Positions 13,901 through 26,329 of a stretch of 64,000 bases of DNA are shown piece after piece. This stretch comes from Perilla frutescens. Its lineage: Eukaryota > Streptophyta > Magnoliopsida > Lamiales > Lamiaceae. Made by a program: the position numbers and the translations under genes. Position 1 is the stretch's first letter, and every line of letters starts with the position of its first letter. The notes under the pieces are model-generated. The model had not been told where the DNA came from, did not search any database, and saw nothing but the letters and a program-made list of their open reading frames with translations. Location of the stretch: NCBI GenBank assembly GCA_026008535.1, contig BRKX01000014.1:46816506-46880505 (forward strand), given 5' to 3'.

Positions 13901-14146
13901 TTGTGATGATTTTTTACGCTGCGAGAGATTTTAATAGGGTAGATATGTTGTGAAATTCTTGGTTGTGAAACTGGAGGCTGCTCCAATTTTCCTCTCAATA
14001 ATAAATAACAAATTATTAAGTTCCATCATTAAATTTATTATTTTTAATGTTATTTATTATAAAAAAAAATATTCTGATATAATCAATCATAACTTATATC
14101 TATAAATAAAAATAATTGTGAAAGAATTCACCATAATAATCAATTA

Positions 14147-14390
14147 CTCCCTCCGCTTCAGTTTAAGTCTGATTTTAGATGAATACACACAAATTAATAA
14201 TTTAATTAACTTACCTAATACACTCTTGTGTGAATACATTGAATGAGTTAATTATATTGTATGTTTAAATGCATTAAATGAGGGCAAATGTGAGAAAAAT
14301 GAAAATTTTCTGTCTCAAATTTGTAGAATAACACTTTTTGTGAAACAAAATTAAAATGTTAGAATGACACTTATTAAAAAACGGGGGGAG
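14147..14390. mobile_element. Stowaway-type MITE, 244 bp
   Basis: It begins CTCCCTCCGCTTCAG and ends in AACGGGGGGAG, flanked by TA on both sides (14145-14146, 14391-14392). TA duplication and CTCCCTCC termini are the hallmarks of Stowaway (Tc1/mariner-related) MITEs. The interior matches the outer element at 35706-36200. Confidence 0.85.
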
Positions 14391-15169
14391 TATCAATTAG
14401 AAAAATAAAAAAATAAATAGTAAAAAATAATTATAAATTTTAATTGATAGGATAAACTCTAGTTAATAATTGTAAAATAAAATTAAACCGTGAAAGATTG
14501 AAATCGAACAAATAATGGGAAAAAAATTAACAAACTCGAAAAGAGACAATAAATATGATAGAAAAAGTAGTGAAATAGAGGACGTCAAATAATCGATGAG
14601 AGTGACAAGTTATTCATCACTAGGAGCAAAAAAAAAAAGATAACATGTAATTTCATTAAATTCCACGGGGTACTATCCATAATCAAAAGAGGTCATGCCA
14701 CGTCAATACAGAAATATTATTAACGTGACAATATCTAACGAGAATATTTGGGAAGTGGCTTGCTAAATCTTGGACACTAACAATGTCAATGTCCATGATA
14801 ATTTTGTATAAAAATTTATCATATTTGATAAAGCAATGATCAACGTAGTCTCCAGAGTTACCAAAGGATATGAATTTCGTTAAGGTACGTATTTCTAGTT
14901 GGTATCTAATCTATCATCCACATATATATCCATATCACACCTCCTAATTCTACCGTGTAACAAATTAAAAAAAAAAAAAAAAAAACTTTAAATTTTTGGT
15001 TGAAATGAAAAATTAGTGTATAGTTTGTGATTTTTAAGGTATTTATTTAATCATTTTAGAGTACATAATGCATGTGTTTGTCGGACACATTAGACTAATT
15101 CGACTTGAAAAATGATTAGTATTTTAGTAGCAAAAATATGTTACGTTTGTAACGATGTAGAAGTTGTTT

Positions 15170-15593
15170 GTAAAATAAAAAATAGTATAAATATCGTGAT
15201 TCTAGCTAGGCTTCTAGCTGCAATTAGTAATTTTTTTTTTAATTCACATCATGGATTTATGTTGTATACTTGATATATTATATGCTAGAACAACACGAGG
15301 ATTGTTGAGAAATCTAGATGCTAAAAATTTGCAGCTATAAAAATACGAACTTAACATTTTTTGTAAATTTAACATCAAATTTAATTTACGTAAAATAAAA
15401 AATAGTATAAATATCGTGATTCCTGCAATTAATAACTTTTTTTTTAATTCACATCATGAATTCATGTTGTATACTTGATATATTAGATGCTAGAACAACA
15501 CGAGGATTGTTGAGAACCTAGATGCTATAAATTTGCCGCTATAAAAATACGAACTTAACATTTTTTGTAAATTTAACATCGAATTTAATTTAG
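15170..15593. repeat. Tandem duplication of a about 0.2-kb unit
   Basis: Unit 1 is 15170-15389 and unit 2 is 15390-15593; both begin GTAAAATAAAAAATAGTATA. Unit 2 lacks about 14 bases (CTAGCTAGGCTT region) and differs at scattered positions, so the duplication is older than that at 10636. It has no ORF. Confidence 0.9.
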
Positions 15594-15869
15594 GCCAAAT
15601 TAAAACTGGCATAGAGAATAGAGAAATATAAGTAGGTCGATTGCCCAACCATTAAAAATAACATCGTTTTAGGCTAAATGCTCTAAAATCTGTTTACGTG
15701 TGTTTCTCCGAAAATTGGGTTCAAAAGGTTTAATAATATAACATATTTATTTAACCTTTTTTTTTGTCAGAATTTGATTTTTATGATTTTATTATCATTT
15801 GGTGTTGATATAATAAAACCCGCATTCATGTCGTGTCCATGTGTTGTAAAAAATGAATCATGTTTATAT

Positions 15870-16472
15870 TTTGGAATATAGCTAGATTAAACTTTGAAGT
15901 AATTTGGGCAGAGTAACGGATAGGATAATTAACGTCGAGTCAAGAGTTATACTCTTTCTCTGCAAGACGAAATTGCACCGTATATTAAATGCAAACAGAC
16001 TATAGCAATCATCTCCAAGATAAAACGACTTTCAACAAAGTTTTGTTGCACTTTTACAAAACTATGTTACAACGAACAAAACAATAATCGAGATTCTCAA
16101 TCGATTACTAGGGTAGAAGAGAAGATTTCGGATTGTGAATTAGTGAATGAAAATGAAGGACTTGTGGTCTTATTTATAGTAGGTGAAGAGTTGTGGTGAA
16201 GTGGTGCACCATTTGGCTCCAAACAGTGCAACGGTTCGCTTCCAAGGCTGAATGGTTGTGTCGATTCGAGCCAAGAGTTGCAACTGGTGAATCATTGCGT
16301 CCGATCGGCCTAGAGCTTTCGCACCAATTCGATTCGAGCGGTTACGTCCGAACGGTTGCAACCATTTGCCCAATCCTCACTCACCATTTCACTATTCCAT
16401 TTAATTAACTAATATAATTAATATCTCTTTTAATTAGATATTTAATTAATTAATTAATTAACTATACTAACA
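15870..16472 (-). repeat. 3' LTR of the Ty1/copia element
   Basis: This is the left copy of a direct repeat of about 600 bp shared with 20940-21532, ending ...CTATACTAACA on the plus strand (TGTTAGTATAG at the minus-strand start). By eye there are about 15-20 mismatches plus a roughly 10-bp indel against the other LTR, about 97% identity. A 5-bp duplication ATATT flanks the element at 15865-15869 and 21533-21537. Confidence 0.93.
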
Positions 16473-16960
16473 ATCCCACACAAAAGAGATATTTGAAAAT
16501 TCAAAGTATAAAAATCTCGGTAAATTATTATTGTTTAGGGATAGGTAGCTTCCGGCTTTGAACCTTCCTTTAGTATAGTATTATTGGATTTACTCGTTGC
16601 TCAGTGAGCGCGATGTCTTGAACTGGTCAACTTTAAATGTGAATCAAACAATAATACTAACACAATAACAATTCTATTAATGTTTTGTTCTCACGTTTTG
16701 TCCATTTTGGCCTTGGACCGTATCTTGTTTCATAAGTGATTCTTTTTTAAGCGGCCCCACTTCTCACTTATATAGGTGATCTTCTATTTAAGAGTAAACT
16801 GCCATTACTCCACTTTTTACTCGGTATAGGAATCATTAAAAACCTTTAAGATTTATCTTGACCACATCCTAGCAGTCATACTTGGTGTAGTGCCTAGAAT
16901 GAGTTTCTTAGTGAAAATATTTCCAAGTATCGTAGTGTAAACTTTCATAACTTAGTTGTC

Positions 16961-19900
16961 TCATTGAACCATCTTCTTGGGATCTCCAATTGGTATGGTT
17001 GAGTTACCGCTATGAACGTTTTTGTTTATGTGGCTTTTCAAGCCCATTCCCTTTACGGCACTATATAGTAGATCTCTATTAATACCTTTAGTAAACGGAT
17101 CTGCTATATTATCTTTTGAATTTACATAGCCAATACAAACGATTCCATTTGAAATCATTTGTCTAATGGTATTATGTCGTCTTCATATATGACGAGATTT
17201 ACCATTATACATGCTGCTTTGTGCTCTTCCAATTGCAGACATACTGTCGCAATGTATCATTATAGGAGGCACTGGTTTTTCCCAACAAGGAATATCTTCT
17301 AAGAATGTTCTAAGCCATTCGGCTTCTTCACAAGCTTTGTTTAATGCAATGAATTCTGATTCCATTGTAGATTTAGCTATGCACGTTTGTTTAGAAGATT
17401 TCCATGCTACTGCTCCACCTCCAATGGTGAAGACAAAACCACTAGTAGATTTTGAGTCTTGCATATCAGATATCCAATTTGCATCACTGTATCCTTCAAT
17501 AACAGCTGGATATCTTGTATATGTTAAACCGTGGTGTATGGTATGTTTTAAATACTTTAACACTCTTGTTAGTGCAGTCCAATGGTCTTTACCTGGATTG
17601 CTCGTAAATCTACTTAGCTTACTCACTGAATATGCAATATCAGGACGAGTACAATTTGTAAGATACATTAGACTTCCAATGATCCTTGCATATTTGAGTT
17701 GTAATATGGGTTCTCCTCTATTTTTAGCTAAATGCAAACTCATATCAACAGGAGTTGCAACTGGAGGCAGATTAAAAGCTTCGAATTTCTTAAGCACATT
17801 TTCTACATAATGAGATTGTGATAAGATAATTCCTTCGTTTGTTCTAGAGATTTTTATCCCTAGGATAACGTCAGCTAGACCCATATCTTTCATGTCAAAA
17901 TTTCTTTTTAACATGTTCTTTGTATTCATGATCACGTTCTTATTATTTCCCATGATCAACATGTCGTCTGCATAAAGACAGACAATTACATATTCATTGG
18001 GGGTATTTTTAATGTAGACACATTTATCACCCTCATTTATTTTGAATCCATTTGATAACATTGTTTTATCAAATTTCTCATGCCATTGTAATGGAGCTTG
18101 TTTAAGTCCATACAAAGATTTTACTAGTCTGCGGACCTTGTTTTCTTGACCTTTAGAGATGAAACCTTCTGGTTGATCCATATAAATTTCATCTTCTAAT
18201 TCACCATTTAGGAATGCAGTTTTTACATCCATTTGATGTATCTCAAGGTTATGCAATGCAGCAATAACAATGAGTACTCTAATGGAAGTAATCCTCGTGA
18301 CTGGAGAATAAGTATCAAAATAATCATAGCCCTCTTGTTGTTTGTACCATTTGGCAACTAAACGAGCTTTATATTTATCAATTGAACCATCAGCTTTATA
18401 TTTCCTTTTTAAAATCCACTTGCATCCTAAAGGCTTACAACCTTTTGGAAGATCAACGACTTCCCAAGTATGGTTTTGCATGATCGATTCAATTTCTGCA
18501 TTGATAGCTTCTTTCCATAATGGAGCTTCAGGACTAGATAATGCTTCTTTGATAGTCCTTGGTTCATCATCTTCTAATGCATAGATTAGAAAATTTGGAC
18601 CAAAAGATTTTGTTATCCTAGCCCTTTTACTGCGTCTTAGTTCTTCTTCAACTAAGGGAGAATCATTCGTAGATTCATGGTTTCTTTTGGTTGAATTTGT
18701 TTCAATTCTAACCTTCTTAGGAAAGATAGATTCAAAGAAAATTGCATTTCTTGATTCTATAATCATTCCTTCATTTATATCAGAAATTTCTGATTTGTGC
18801 ACAAGAAAACGAAATGCACTACTATTATTTGCATATCCTATGAAAATGCAGTCTATAGTTTTTGGACCTAGCTTTATTTGCTTAGGTTTAGGTACTTCTA
18901 CCTTTGCTAGACACCCCCACACTTTAGTGTATTTATAAGAAGGTTTTCTACCTTTCCATAACTCATATGGGGTCTTATCCAGTTTCTTATGAGGTAATTT
19001 ATTTAAGATATGATTAGTTGATAAGATGGCTTCCCCCACAAATTCTGAGGTAAGCCAGAACTTATCAACATGGCGTTCATCATCTCTTTAAGAGTTCGGT
19101 TCTTTCGTTCCGTAACTCCATTTGATTGAGGTAAATAAGGAGCAGTGGTTTGATGAATTATGCCATTTTCTAAGCATATTTCTTCAAATGGTGCTACATA
19201 TTCTCCTCCTCTATCACTTTGTATTGCTTTTATTTTTACATTGAGTTGATTTTCAACTTCCATTTTATATCTTTTAAAAGCTTCTATTGCCTCATCTTTG
19301 CTTTTTAACAGATATACATAACAATACCTTGTGCAATCATCTATAAATGTGATGAAGTAATTTTTACCACCTCTAGTTTGTACAAACTTAAGATCACATA
19401 GATCGGTATGTATAAGTTCTAGAGGTGTTGAACTTCTTTCCACCGAATGAAAATGAGCTTTTATCATTTTTGCTTCAACACAAATTTCACATTTTTCTTG
19501 TGAATTAAATTCCATTTGAGGAAGTAAATTTAAATTAATCAATCTTCATAAAGAATTTAAATTTACATGTCCTAATCTAGCATGCCATAAATTAGAACAC
19601 TCAACCAAGTAAGAAGAAACAACTTTATTGATTGGTTTGACGTCTCGGTGGACAGTCATTACATTTAGCTTGAAGAGTCCCTCATTTAGGTAACCCTTCC
19701 CAATAAATAGACCACATTTGGGCAATACAAATTCGTATGCTTCGAAAACTAGTCTAAATCCAGTTTTACTTAGTAGAGAGCCGGAAATCGGGTTCTTGCA
19801 GATGTCTAGGACATGCAACACATCTACAAGGGTTAGCTCCTTTCCAGATGTCATTTTCAATACAATCTTCCCTATTCCAATGATATCGGAGGTAGCGGAA

Positions 19901-20901
19901 TTACCCATGAATAGTTTTCGACCATTCAAAGGTGTATAAGATGAGAACATCTCTTTGTCGGAGCATATATGGCGGGTGGCTCCTGTGTCAATCCACCATT
20001 CCTTTGGATTGTCAACTAGATTTGCTTCAAACACAACAGCAGATAGACTCAACTCTGACATGTCTATTGGGACAAATCGGTTCTCAGTCAAATTTGCCTC
20101 GGATTTCTTGGCTTTCTTTGGAGCTTTGCACTGTTTTGCCATGTGACCTGGTTTGTCGCAATTGAAGCAGTTTTCCTTCAACCTTTTGGCTTTCTTCGCA
20201 TTCCTGGCATCCGCCTTTTTGCTCACAGACTTCCTCTTTTTAGGACGAGCCTCGGCCAGATTTGCTTTTGCCACAAAAGTTGGCTTATCGATTTTTCCCT
20301 CGGATTTCCGATTGTCTTCCTCGATGTGAAGTCTCACAATGAGATCTTCAAGTCCCATCTCTTTGCGTTTATGCTTGAGATAGTTTTTGAAATCTCTCCA
20401 CTGTGGTGGCAATTTCTCAATGATAGCTGCCACTTGGAATGATTCAATGACAGGCATTCCTTCGACATGAATATCATGCAGAATCAACTGAATTTCTCGA
20501 ACTTGATTGAGGACAGTTCGAGAATCCTCCATCTTGAAATCCAAGAACTGACCGACTATGAACTTTTTCATATCGGCATCTTCGGTCTTGTATTTTTTAT
20601 CAAGAGATTCCCACAGCGCCTTAGCACTTGTACATTCAGAATAGACGGAGTAGAGAGAGTCTTCCAAAGCATTAAGAATATAATTACGACACAAAAACTC
20701 ACTGTGGTGCCAAGCATCAAGAGCAGTTCGTCATTGAGTGTCGTTATCGGTTTCCTCAACAATAGGAGCATCTTCTTTGAGGAAGCGGACGAGACCAAGG
20801 GTGGTCAAGTAGAATAGCATCTTTTGCTGCCATCTTTTGAAATCTTCGCCGGTGAATTTTGTTGGCCTTTCGCCTTGAACAGGAGCAAAAACGGTAGCCA
20901 T
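16961..20901 (-). pseudogene. Ty1/copia gag-pol polyprotein, inactivated
   Basis: It starts at ATG 20901-20899. Gag shows a UBN2-type region and a CCHC knuckle CFNCDKPGHMAKQC (about 20,140-20,190). Protease has WWIDTGATRHIC (about 20,000). The pre-integrase motif LWHARLGHVN is near 19,560-19,600. Integrase has the DDE residues in IHTDLCD, SDRGGEY and GVTERKN (19,500-19,080). RT has YADDM (about 17,975) and RNase H contains WKSSKQTCIAKSTMESEF. Breaks: in-frame TGA at 20733-20731, 19548-19546 and 17185-17183, and a one-base loss in a G run (C run at 19033-19037 on plus) that shifts the frame between integrase and RT. The last open part ends at 16961. Confidence 0.95.
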
Positions 20902-20939
20902 CTTCAAAGAGTAATCACAAAAATTTCGTCTTGCGATTG

Positions 20940-21532
20940 TTGGAATATAGCTGGATTAAACTTTGAAGTAATTTGGGCATAGTAACGGGTAGGATAATTA
21001 AAGTCGAGTCAAGAGTTATACTCTTTCTCCGCAAGACGAAATTGCACCGTATATTAAATGCAAACGGACTATAGCAATCGTCTCCAAGATAAAACGACTT
21101 TCAACAAAGTTTTGTTGCACTTTTACAAAACTATGTTACAACGAACAAAATAATAATCGAGATTCTCAATCGATTACTAGGGTAGAAGAGAAGATTTCAG
21201 ATTGTGAATTAGTGAATGAAAATGAAGGACTTGTGGTCTTATTTATAGTAGGTGAAGAGTTGCGGTGAAGTGGTGCACCAATTGGCTCCAAACAGTGCAA
21301 CGGTTCGCTTCCAAGGCTAAATGGTTGTGTCGATTCGAGCCAAGAGTTGCAACTGGTGAATCATTGCGTCCGATCGGCCTAGAGCTTTCGCACCAATTCG
21401 ATTCGAGCGGTTACGTCCGAACGGTTGCAACCATTCGTCCAATCCTCACTCACCCTTTCACTCTTCCATTTAATTAATTAATATTTCTTTTAATTAGATA
21501 TTTAATTAATTAATTAATTAACTATACTAACA
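20940..21532 (-). repeat. 5' LTR of the Ty1/copia element
   Basis: This is the right copy of the LTR pair. On the minus strand it starts TGTTAGTATAG and ends at CCAACA; the last CA (20939-20938) is missing from the 3' LTR, whose end reads CCAA directly against the target duplication. Confidence 0.93.
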
Positions 21533-21537
21533 ATATT

Positions 21538-22200
21538 CGTGTCGAACAAAATCCTTAACTGATCATGCTTATGTTTGGTCTTATCATATTGTGTCTTTAT
21601 CTTTCGACACGCACTAACGATCCAACTCGTTTTTATTTTTTAACTTGCATAAGTCACTCTCAATGAGAAATTAATGCATAGATTTTTTATTTTTTTTTGA
21701 GAAAAAATGCATAGATATTTGATGATAAATAATTATACCAAGAATTTTCCATGAAGGATCGCATTGATGGATGTGTGGTGTACCGCGTAAAAAAAGGTTG
21801 TTTTATTTCAATCGTCTAAGACATATGAATTAAGTAAATTAAATTATTTGACATGCTTACGTGTTTAATATATTTTGATTTTTTAACTTTTTTTTTCACA
21901 TCAAATAAAATCAAATAATTTTATAAATTATTAGCTCACCTTCTACACAAGAAACTGATCGAACTTTAATTTATTTTCCTATTTGTATTATTGATGACGA
22001 GAATCCTTAGCTGCTACTCGTGGAAAGACGAAGTACGTAGACTAGTTAAGTTATGTACGATAGCTCGATCTACTTTCTAAATATAAATTCACTAGCTCTG
22101 CCAATTAAATCGGTCCAAGAAGTTATATCATTTTATCGGTGTAAGATTCGAATCAGATTCAAATAGTTAATCTATTTTGTGGGTAGATCCGTGAAAAATA
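21538..22200. other. AT-rich intergenic stretch
   Basis: No ORF with protein features, no RNA gene and no clear repeat structure seen. Confidence 0.4.
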
Positions 22201-22202
22201 TA

Positions 22203-22294
22203 CTCCCTCCGTCCCAATAGCAAAGTCCACATTTTTTATTATTTACTCTCTCTATTTTAATAGAAAGTGGACCTTGCAAACGGGACGGAGGGAG
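22203..22294. mobile_element. Stowaway MITE, 92 bp, with TA duplications
   Basis: Terminal inverted repeats CTCCCTCCGTCCCA... and ...GGGACGGAGGGAG are perfect at the ends. Flanking TA dinucleotides are at 22201-22202 and 22295-22296. The arms continue inwards (AAAGTCCAC / GTGGACCTT), so the element can fold into a hairpin. Confidence 0.93.
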
Positions 22295-22760
22295 TATATA
22301 TTTAAAATAAGCTATTTATTTATGTTTAATCACTAAATTAATTGAAAAATCATTTGAATTTGATTCAATTTAATTATTTAAATAAGTTAGAAGTTAAGTA
22401 TATCTTGAAAACTTGATAATGAAAAAAAAAACAAATTATAACATATTCAAATGGACTGGTCCAATTGAATTTCCTTGAGCTTCTCAATATTATGGTATGC
22501 AATGGGCCAACAAATTATAAAACAATACCTATTGGGCCTTCATATTGAGAACCGATTTTAATTCGGAATCGAACCGGCTTTTCAAACCGGAATCAAAATC
22601 GTAATTATTACAGTGCGGCTCCAGTTCCAAATATTCGGTACAATCACTAGATGCTCCTAAAGTAATAATAAAAATAAAAAATAAAAAGCTATTTTCACTT
22701 AGTAAAATAATGTTTCTTGTAATCAATTTTAAAAATATTATTTATATCTAGTTTAACAGT

Positions 22761-23308
22761 TAGGGGTGAGCATTCGGTTTTTCAGTTCGGTTCAATCCCA
22801 AAAATGTTAAAATCAAAGAAAATTGAATTTTTTAAAAATAGAACCGAATCGAACCGAATTTCTAATCAGAACCAAACCGAACTGAACCGAATTTCTAATC
22901 GGTTAACCAATTTTTTTTTTAATTTTCTAATTTATTTATTTTTGCTTTAAATTATCCCCATTCAATGTAATTAAATACATACAAGTATAAATTAGTTAAC
23001 TATCAAGATTCAAGTTCAAAAAATATCAATAAATAATTGAATAAAGTCCAAAAAAGTGTAAACTCCAACAAAGCAAAGTCGAATAAATTATAAAATCCAA
23101 CAAAACCGAGTATTTTCATTACTAATATATATAAATTCATTTTTTCGGTTCGGTTCAGATATTTTACCTCTGGACCGAACCGAAAACTGAATTTTTGCTA
23201 GAAAAAAGAATCGAACCGAACCGGATTTAAAAAAAAAACGAACCGAAAAAATCGAACTAATTCGGTTCGGTTCGGTTCTCGAGTTTCGGGACTTTTTGCT
23301 CACCTCTA
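22761..23308. mobile_element. hAT-type non-autonomous element, 548 bp, 8-bp TSD
   Basis: It begins TAGGGGTGAGCA and ends TGCTCACCTCTA, an imperfect terminal inverted repeat typical of plant hAT elements. An exact 8-bp duplication TTAACAGT flanks it (22753-22760, 23309-23316). The arms are rich in GAACCGAA / TTCGGTTC copies. The core is AT-rich with no transposase. Confidence 0.93.
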
Positions 23309-23419
23309 TTAACAGTAAGTAGACTTAATTGCATTACCTCCTCGTCGTCTTATATCGCTTTCTTCCTTGTTTTCCTCTCTCCCTCCCATTTTTCGATTCA
23401 TTAGCATTGAATCTATAAT

Positions 23420-23620
23420 AGTAACGGGTGCAGTGCATGATTGGGTTGTACAATGATGTGCGTTCACATAGCAATACAAATTTACATTCCTATACAAATG
23501 CACGGAGTGCACAATTGAGTGCATTCGTGCAACAATACAAATTTATGCTGCTACACGAATTGGAGGTGCACAATTGCACTCAGTTGTGCAATGATACAAA
23601 ATTATACTAATGTACGATTG
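23420..23620. repeat. Degenerate repeat of TGCACAA / ATACAAATTTA motifs
   Basis: Short related blocks (GTGCACAATTG, CAATACAAATTTA, ACACGAATT) recur several times. A similar motif style reappears at 62,640-62,960. No coding function is apparent. Confidence 0.45.
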
Positions 23621-24074
23621 TGGGACGGTCCAAATGACTAAAAACATATTATATTTTCTTAAGTTGGTGACTGAAAATATTAAAATTTTCCCCAACCTTT
23701 CATATAACGGTAACCATTTTTGGCAATCTTATAACGGTAACATTAGCAATCATTAATTGAGGATTATATCACACCACGTGATGCACTTCAATTTAACGAT
23801 ATTGTTCTTTGTTGTGAGATTTAATTTTTCTTTATTACTGGCGGTGTTACATATAGTATGAAAATAAATGATACAATCCAGAAATAGTATTATTAAAATA
23901 AATATTACAATTCCTAAACCAAATCTATAAAATACTTTATGGGCCAACTATTTTATATAACTCAACATCAATTAGGATCTTATCCGAAAGAAATTGGAAG
24001 TTTACACAATCAAATCTAAAACATTTCTTGTTTTAATGTTTGTATTTCACTTACTGCTCTTCTCTCTTCGAGAA

Positions 24075-24597
24075 GGGGTCAAATATATACTTATGTCTTG
24101 AATTTTGATTATTTTTTAAAAAATGTTCTGAATTTTAAATAATATCAAAATATGTCATGAATTTTGAACTTTTATCTAAAAATGATCCGAACTTACAAAA
24201 ATACAAAAATAAATCCTTTTCAATCCTAATGGAAAAAGAAAAATAAATGATTTCTTTTCATTTCTCCCAAAATTTCAATCTGGACAAAAACAACCGGATT
24301 TGAAGAAAAATTGTGTGCCTTTCAAATTGAGATTTAAAAAGAAATCCACTTCATTGTGACATGCTGGACTCTGGCATGCCTCGTCATTAATCCGATGCTC
24401 CAAATTGAATTCAAGGACATTTTTACAAAAAAAATAAAAAGTTCATGACATTTTTTTTTGTATTATTTAACGTCAAAACATTATAAAAAAAATGTCAGAA
24501 TTCAAGATATATTTTAATATTATTTAAAATTTATGACATTTTTAGAAAAAAATGTCAAAATTCAGGACATAAATATATATTTGGGCTTTAGAAAACA
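24075..24597. mobile_element. Foldback (MULE-like) element, about 0.52 kb
   Basis: Left arm GGGTCAAATATATACTTATG (from 24076) and right arm (reverse complement GCCCAAATATATATTTATG) are inverted copies extending about 100 bp inwards through AATTTTAAATAATAT. Long inverted arms without an ORF fit a non-autonomous Mutator-like element. No clean target duplication was found. Confidence 0.75.
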
Positions 24598-24914
24598 AAG
24601 AAAAGTGACGTACAAACGAAAATTACATGGGATTTTTTATTAAAAAAAAACAAAGAGACTCCCAAATTTTGACCATATATAACTAATTAACTATCACCGT
24701 CAAATTTAATTCATCTATTAATTATTTAGGGTCCTATGCTATAACGTGAGGCTTGGTTGCCTTCTTAAATTGTTTATTTTGACTTTGAAAATTATTTGAG
24801 TAGATCTTTGTGAAAAGTGACAACCTGCATGAATCGCTACATGATTTTAGTTTATTGAAAAGAGAGAGAGAATAATTAAAATGAACGCAACAAATTCGCA
24901 AACTACTTTGTACC

Positions 24915-25306
24915 GGGAAATTTTTACTTTTATACCTATATTTTAGACATTTTTTAAAAAATGACCCACTTTATTACTATTAGTAAAACAGTAACCACTT
25001 TTTCAAAATTTTTACAAGTCTGACCTCGATCAAATTTCCAGCCTAGAATATCTACATGGCATGCCCAACAAATTTATTTTATTTTTAGTTCATAATTGTC
25101 ATGGAATATTCAGGTAATATTTTTTATTGGAGCAAAAAAGCCACACAAGAATTCCAGCGTGCCACATAGATATTCTAGGTTAGAAATTTGATCGATGCCA
25201 GGTTTACAAAATTTTTGAAAAAATGGGTACTGTTTTACTAATAGTAATAAAGTGAGCCATTTTTAAAAAAATGTCCAAAATGTAGGTATCAAAATGTAAA
25301 TTTCCC
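24915..25306. mobile_element. Foldback (MULE-like) element, about 0.39 kb, family A
   Basis: The two arms (about 160 bp each) are close inverted copies: CACTTTATTACTATTAGTAA with AACAGTA following occurs on the left, its complement on the right. Ends are GGGAAATTT...AAATTTCCC. The arms make up most of the element, so transcripts would form a long hairpin. It shares terminal sequence with the elements at 25807 and 32696. Confidence 0.85.
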
Positions 25307-25806
25307 TTCAAAATATTGCAAACTCTCTTTAGATTTGAAATACAATGGACAAATTACATTTTATTATCCCATTTCATATTATGTTTCAATTTTATAATTT
25401 ATTTCATTGTTATATTAATACATATCATGATTCTTTACTACACATATTCATTATTGAGTAAAATATAAAGATTGAAACAGTGTAAAATATTATGTAGATA
25501 TAAAATATAAAATACTGTGACGGATGCAACCAACTTGTTTTACCAATCATCAATAATGGACTATTTGAATAATTATGAGACATGTCCCTCAAAAAAACAA
25601 ATAATTATTCCATAGATTAAAAGTTTGATACAACATCCCTTAAAAAAGTTTGATGTAACATCCCAATAATGTACATAATTTTTATATTTATTTACTTATA
25701 TTGGACTTGGTAGCTCAACTTTACTCAATCATGTCGATATTAATCCCAATCTCACCTAAATTTAATTTTTTTTTATTCAAACAAATCATATTTCTTAATA
25801 AAAAAA

Positions 25807-26125
25807 TGGGTAAATTACACTTTGATAATTATATTTTGAACATTTTTTTAAATAACTCTTTTTTTTTCAATATTAACAAAACAGTACCACTTTTTCAAAA
25901 TTGTTGCAAATTTAACATTTTATTAGTTTTATGATTCGAAAATTGTAGGTAATTGATTGTATTTTCAATATTCATATTTTCCCAACCACGTAGAAAAATT
26001 CCTCTAATCAATAAATATTAACATACAATTAATTACGTACGATTTTTGAGTGTATTGTTAATTCAGAAAAAATAGTCATTTAAAAAAAGTGCCCAAAATA
26101 TAAGTATCAAAGTATAATTTATCCT
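25807..26125. mobile_element. Foldback element, about 0.32 kb, family A (older copy)
   Basis: Ends GGGTAAATTACACTTTGATA and its near complement (AAAGTATAATTTATCC) show the same family as 24915-25306. The arms are shorter and more diverged. No ORF. Confidence 0.7.
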
Positions 26126-26329
26126 AAATAAATGTATGAGTAACAAAAATCTCTCTTCAAATTAAATGGAGGGCAAAACTGGCAATTCATGTTTGATTAT
26201 AATTTATAGGTACGTTCGTGCAGTAACGTGCCACTGAATATGGTGCACGACGTTCCTATCCACAACATTTAGCTGTAATTTATAGTCCATTTCAGATCCG
26301 GGGATTTCTGCTTTCTATGCTAAAGCTCT

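Larger units (their letters stand above)
15870..21532 (-). mobile_element. Ty1/copia LTR retrotransposon, structurally complete, coding-dead
   Basis: A 5.66-kb element on the minus strand: 5' LTR 20940-21532, gag-pol 20901-16961, 3' LTR 15870-16472, target-site duplication ATATT. Domain order gag, protease, integrase, RT, RNase H places it in Ty1/copia (Pseudoviridae). The two LTRs are similar enough for a fairly recent insertion. The usual tRNA-iMet primer site (TGGTATCAGAGC) is not found next to the 5' LTR. The segment before the 3' LTR (16473-16485) is only weakly purine-rich on the coding strand. Confidence 0.95.
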
